Source: Flavobacteriaceae bacterium
GTDB taxonomy: Bacteria; Bacteroidota; Bacteroidia; Flavobacteriales; Flavobacteriaceae
NCBI GenBank assembly: GCA_003511845.1
Contig: DOIV01000032.1
Location: forward strand, 1 to 9,865
Length of the DNA: 9,865 bases
Direction of reading: 5' to 3'
Shown here: piece by piece, positions 7,363 through 9,865 of the stretch
How positions within the stretch are numbered: position 1 is the first letter of the stretch
Layout of the letters: every line of letters starts with the position of its first letter
Notes under the pieces: model-generated
Seen by the model: the letters and a program-made list of their open reading frames with translations, nothing else
Told to the model about the DNA's origin: nothing
Database searches by the model: none
Position numbers and translations under genes: made by a program

Positions 7363-7971
7363 ATGAAAATAATTTGTATTGGGCGTAATTATGCCAAGCA
7401 TATAGAAGAATTAGCAAATGAAAAGCCAACTGAGCCTGTGGTGTTTTTAAAGCCAAATTCTGCAATATTACCCAAAAGAATGCCTTTTTTTATCCCTGTA
7501 TGGTCAAATGACATTCATTATGAAGTGGAAATTTTGATAAAGATAAATCGTGTAGGGAAATTTATTGACACCAAATTTGCACATAAATATTATGATGAAA
7601 TTGGTTTAGGAATTGATTTTACAGATAGAGAATTACAAGCTAAACTAAAAGCAAAAGGCTTGCCGTGGGAGAAAGCCAAAGCCTTTGACGGAAGTGCTGT
7701 TGTTGGACAGTTTCACCCTAAGGATCAATTTAATTTAGATGATTTGAGTTTTCAGCTGTTAAAAAATGAAGTTGTAGTTCAAGATGGTAATACAAATGCG
7801 ATGTTATGGAAAATTGATGAGCTGATTTCTTATGTTTCTCAGTTTTTTACCTTAAAAAAAGGAGATATTCTTTTTACAGGTACACCAGCTGGTGTAGGTA
7901 AAGTAGCTCCAAATGATATTCTGATTGGTAAAATTGAAGATAATGAAGTTTTTAGTGTTAAAATAAAATAA
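7363..7971 (+). CDS. Fumarylacetoacetate hydrolase (FAH) family protein, FAHD1/YcgM-like
   Basis: FAH-fold enzymes use a divalent metal to cleave or decarboxylate 2-oxo- or 2,4-dioxo-acids. The 202-residue, single-domain protein begins directly with the fold (MKIICIGRNYAKHIEEL). Metal ligands are E54 and E56 in HYEVEI and D85 in GIDFTDREL, with a conserved lysine K106. The spacing of 31 and then 21 residues matches what I recall for FAHD1. GTPAGVG near the C-terminus is the usual closing motif. The set is complete, so the enzyme should be active. Possible activities include acylpyruvate hydrolysis and oxaloacetate decarboxylation, or an aromatic-degradation isomerase; no aromatic catabolic genes lie nearby, which favours a metabolite-repair role. 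An upstream ATG at 7355 is out of frame and stops after three codons, leaving 7363 as the start. Only four bases separate it from the next gene. Confidence 0.9.
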   Translation: MKIICIGRNYAKHIEELANEKPTEPVVFLKPNSAILPKRMPFFIPVWSNDIHYEVEILIKINRVGKFIDTKFAHKYYDEIGLGIDFTDRELQAKLKAKGLPWEKAKAFDGSAVVGQFHPKDQFNLDDLSFQLLKNEVVVQDGNTNAMLWKIDELISYVSQFFTLKKGDILFTGTPAGVGKVAPNDILIGKIEDNEVFSVKIK

Positions 7972-7975
7972 TACT

Positions 7976-8446
7976 ATGGCACAAGAAATAGAAAGGAAAT
8001 TCTTAGTTAATAGCGATGCTTATAAATTAGCATCATTTAAGAATATACTCATTGTACAAGGTTTTTTATCTTCTGTACCAGAAAGAACGGTACGTATTCG
8101 TATCAAAGGTGAGCAAGGGTTTATTACCGTAAAAGGATTGGGAAATGAATCAGGAGTTTCTAGATATGAATGGGAAAAAGAGATTTCTGTAAAAGATGCA
8201 AATGAATTGTTGAGCATTTGTGAACCAGGTATTATTGAGAAAACACGTTTTGAAGTCAAGTCAGGAAAACATATTTTTGAAGTGGATGAATTTTATGGGA
8301 ATAATAAAGGTTTGGTAATTGCAGAGGTAGAATTATCATCAGAAGATGAGGCTTATAAAAAACCAGATTGGTTAGGTGAAGAAGTTACAGGTGAACTGAA
8401 ATATTACAACTCCATGCTGGTCAAGCATCCTTATAAAAACTGGTAA
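7976..8446 (+). CDS. CYTH domain protein (triphosphate tunnel metalloenzyme family)
   Basis: CYTH/TTM proteins form a beta-barrel tunnel that binds triphosphate compounds with divalent metal; bacterial single-domain members are typically inorganic triphosphatases and a few are class IV adenylate cyclases. The 156-residue protein has the signature EIERKFL at residues 4-10 (E4, E6, K8), basic tunnel residues in ERTVRIRIKG at 36-45 (R37, R40, R42, K44) and K53, the EKTRFEV strand at 88-94 (K89, R91), EVDEF at 102-106 and a metal-binding E-x-E pair E117/E119 in AEVELS. All tunnel positions I would expect are present. Inorganic triphosphatase activity is the best guess. Gaps of four bases on both sides suggest translational coupling with the FAH gene and cinA. 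A PPK2 gene in the same window is another polyphosphate-related enzyme, but it is on a different transcript. Confidence 0.9.
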   Translation: MAQEIERKFLVNSDAYKLASFKNILIVQGFLSSVPERTVRIRIKGEQGFITVKGLGNESGVSRYEWEKEISVKDANELLSICEPGIIEKTRFEVKSGKHIFEVDEFYGNNKGLVIAEVELSSEDEAYKKPDWLGEEVTGELKYYNSMLVKHPYKNW

Positions 8447-8450
8447 TTAA

Positions 8451-9692
8451 ATGAAAGCAGAAATAATTACTATAGGTGACGAAATTCTTATCGGTCAAGT
8501 TGTAGATTCAAACTCTGCATATATTGCACAGAAGCTGAATGAGATTGGTGTTTCGGTATATCAGATTACATCTGTTCAAGATGATAGTGTTCATATTGTA
8601 AAGTCTCTAAAAGAAGCTGAAGAAAATGCCAATATTATCATCTTAACGGGCGGATTAGGGCCTACAAAAGACGATCTGACAAAACATACGCTTTGCGAAT
8701 ATTTCAATGATGAGTTGATGATGAATGATGCTATTCAGAATCATATCAAAGAACTTTTTTCAAAAATAAATTATCAATACACCGACTTAGATTTACAACA
8801 AGCAATGTTGCCTAAAAAAGCAACTATTCTTAAAAATCATTTAGGTACAGCTTCTGGAATGTGGTTTGCAAAAGGCGATAAAGTTATTATTTCAATACCA
8901 GGAGTTCCAAACGAAATGAAAGGGCTAATGAAGTCTAGCATTTTGCCAATACTTCAAAGCACCTATAGTTTACCATTTATTCTTCATAAAACAATTGTCA
9001 CCTACGGAATGGGGGAAAGTAAAATTGCTCAACGGTTGGCCTTATGGGAAGAGAAATTACCAACAGATATTAAATTGGCTTATTTGCCTTCTTATGGGAA
9101 AACACGTTTGCGGCTGACTGCTAAAGGAAAAGTTAAAGAAAAGCTAGAGCTTATCCTCGAAAGAGAATTGCAAAAATTATTGAGTTTGGTTGCTGATATT
9201 ACACTAGATGTTGATGGGAGTGAATCTCTTGAAGCAAATATCGGTAAGCTTTTAGTGAAAAACAAAAAGACTATAGCTACTGCTGAAAGTTGTACTGGCG
9301 GTGCAATTGCTAAAATAATCACTTCTGTTGCTGGTGCATCACAATATTTTATCGGATCAGTTGTAAGTTATAATGAACGGATTAAAACAACTGTTTTAAA
9401 TGTTTCATCTGAAACTATAAATAAACATTCAGTAGTTAGTGCCGTTGTGGCGGAAGAAATGGCAAAAGGAATTCAACAATTGTATGCTACTGATTATGCA
9501 ATAGCGATTACCGGAAATGCAGGGCCAACAACTGATAAAACTGACACTTCTGTTGGTGTGGTTTTTATTAGTATAGCTACGCCAAACTCAATAATTACTC
9601 AAGAATTTAACTTCGGACAACCTAGGGCAAAAGTTATAGAAAGAGCAACGATCAAATCATTAGAATTGTTGAGAAAAGTATTGCTGAAATAG
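8451..9692 (+). CDS. cinA: CinA: competence/damage-inducible protein A, nicotinamide-nucleotide amidase
   Basis: This is a full-length two-domain CinA of 413 residues. The N-terminal molybdopterin-binding-like domain (ADP-ribose pyrophosphatase type) shows AEIITIGDEILIGQVVDSNS at 3-22 and GGLGPTKDD at 67-75. The C-terminal PncC domain deamidates NMN to nicotinate mononucleotide and carries TAESCTGG around S280 (277-284), SVVSYNERIK at 303-312 with Y307 and K312, and ITGNAGPT. Both domains keep their key residues, so it should contribute to pyridine nucleotide salvage and repair in the cytoplasm. The competence name is historical; nothing here points to DNA uptake. It ends the five-gene run that starts with menB, four bases after the CYTH gene. 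No strong plus-strand terminator follows its stop. Confidence 0.96.
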   Translation: MKAEIITIGDEILIGQVVDSNSAYIAQKLNEIGVSVYQITSVQDDSVHIVKSLKEAEENANIIILTGGLGPTKDDLTKHTLCEYFNDELMMNDAIQNHIKELFSKINYQYTDLDLQQAMLPKKATILKNHLGTASGMWFAKGDKVIISIPGVPNEMKGLMKSSILPILQSTYSLPFILHKTIVTYGMGESKIAQRLALWEEKLPTDIKLAYLPSYGKTRLRLTAKGKVKEKLELILERELQKLLSLVADITLDVDGSESLEANIGKLLVKNKKTIATAESCTGGAIAKIITSVAGASQYFIGSVVSYNERIKTTVLNVSSETINKHSVVSAVVAEEMAKGIQQLYATDYAIAITGNAGPTTDKTDTSVGVVFISIATPNSIITQEFNFGQPRAKVIERATIKSLELLRKVLLK

Positions 9693-9865
9693 GTACTTTT
9701 AAGTGCTATTTATAAATTCTATGATAAATTGTAACTATTCACTCAAAAACAAAAAAAGACAGTACTTATTAACAATGGTTAGTAATAAAGTTGTAAGTTT
9801 TGTTTACAAATTCAATGAGGTATTGATAAACTAAGGAGTTTTGTTGTCAAAGCAATAAGTGGATT
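9693..9865. other. Non-coding region downstream of cinA; possible minus-strand terminator
   Basis: No convincing gene is visible. Just after the cinA stop is a weak short inverted repeat (GTACTT...AAGTGC, 9693-9706). An A/T-rich, bulged inverted repeat at about 9764-9791 is followed on the minus strand by seven T, one G and five T (9757-9745), which would suit a terminator for a minus-strand gene entering from the right. The minus frame is open from the edge down to a TGA at 9813-9811, only about 18 codons, too little to call. TTGTAA and TTACAA, the two halves of the palindrome at 179-191, recur here at 9791-9796 and 9804-9809. Confidence 0.3.

Noticed and set aside
8020..8259. Minus-strand open frame of 79 codons inside the CYTH gene
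   Set aside because: The plus strand encodes a complete CYTH domain; the minus translation has no recognisable features.
9092..9322. Minus-strand open frame of 76 codons inside cinA
   Set aside because: It overlaps the conserved PncC domain region of cinA and its serine-rich translation is typical of antisense frames.
9833..9846. AAGGAG followed by TTG codons, resembling a ribosome binding site and start
   Set aside because: The first TTG is only two bases away and the next frame stops after a few codons; strong Shine-Dalgarno sites are unusual in this group.
1..9865. CRISPR array, tRNA/rRNA gene, insertion sequence, phage or defence genes
   Set aside because: No spaced direct repeats, cloverleaf-like sequence, transposase or integrase motifs, or effector domains were found on either strand; all long frames belong to recognisable metabolic families or the esterase-like protein.

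Overview
The window looks like chromosomal DNA of a Flavobacteriaceae-type bacterium (phylum Bacteroidota). The grounds are a strongly A/T-rich sequence, the absence of clear Shine-Dalgarno sites before most genes, candidate promoters that fit the Bacteroidota TTG...TAnnTTTG pattern, and protein sequences (especially MenB and MenD) that read like flavobacterial orthologues. This assignment comes from remembered family features, not from a search.

Layout, left to right. (1) Positions 1-230 hold a short minus-strand reading frame resembling only the N-terminus of a flavodoxin-fold NAD(P)H/FMN oxidoreductase, with all three minus frames closed beyond it, followed by a short region with a perfect palindrome and a candidate promoter. 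(2) Positions 231-4175 are a tight plus-strand group: a class III-like PPK2 polyphosphate kinase, a secreted M28 zinc peptidase of the carboxypeptidase Q type, and menD. (3) Positions 4143-4281 carry two hairpins in tandem; the first overlaps the menD stop codon and the second is a likely bidirectional terminator. (4) Positions 4280-5515 on the minus strand encode an exported esterase-fold protein with a C-terminal TPR-like part; the esterase Ser and His positions look substituted, so it is probably a pseudoenzyme. (5) Positions 5604-9692 are a compact plus-strand run: menB, purU, a FAHD1-like FAH-family hydrolase, a CYTH/triphosphate tunnel protein and full-length cinA, with gaps of 4 to 25 bases. 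(6) Positions 9693-9865 are non-coding as far as can be seen.

MenD and MenB are two steps of menaquinone biosynthesis, here separated by the antisense esterase-like gene. The rest is mostly housekeeping or metabolite-repair work: formyl-THF turnover (PurU), pyridine nucleotide salvage or repair (CinA), polyphosphate/nucleotide phosphorylation (PPK2), a triphosphate-binding CYTH protein and a small 2-oxoacid-type hydrolase. I saw no mobile element, CRISPR array, RNA gene, defence system or obvious new multi-gene system. The most unusual items are the inactive-looking esterase-fold protein, the truncated oxidoreductase and the hairpin embedded in the end of menD.
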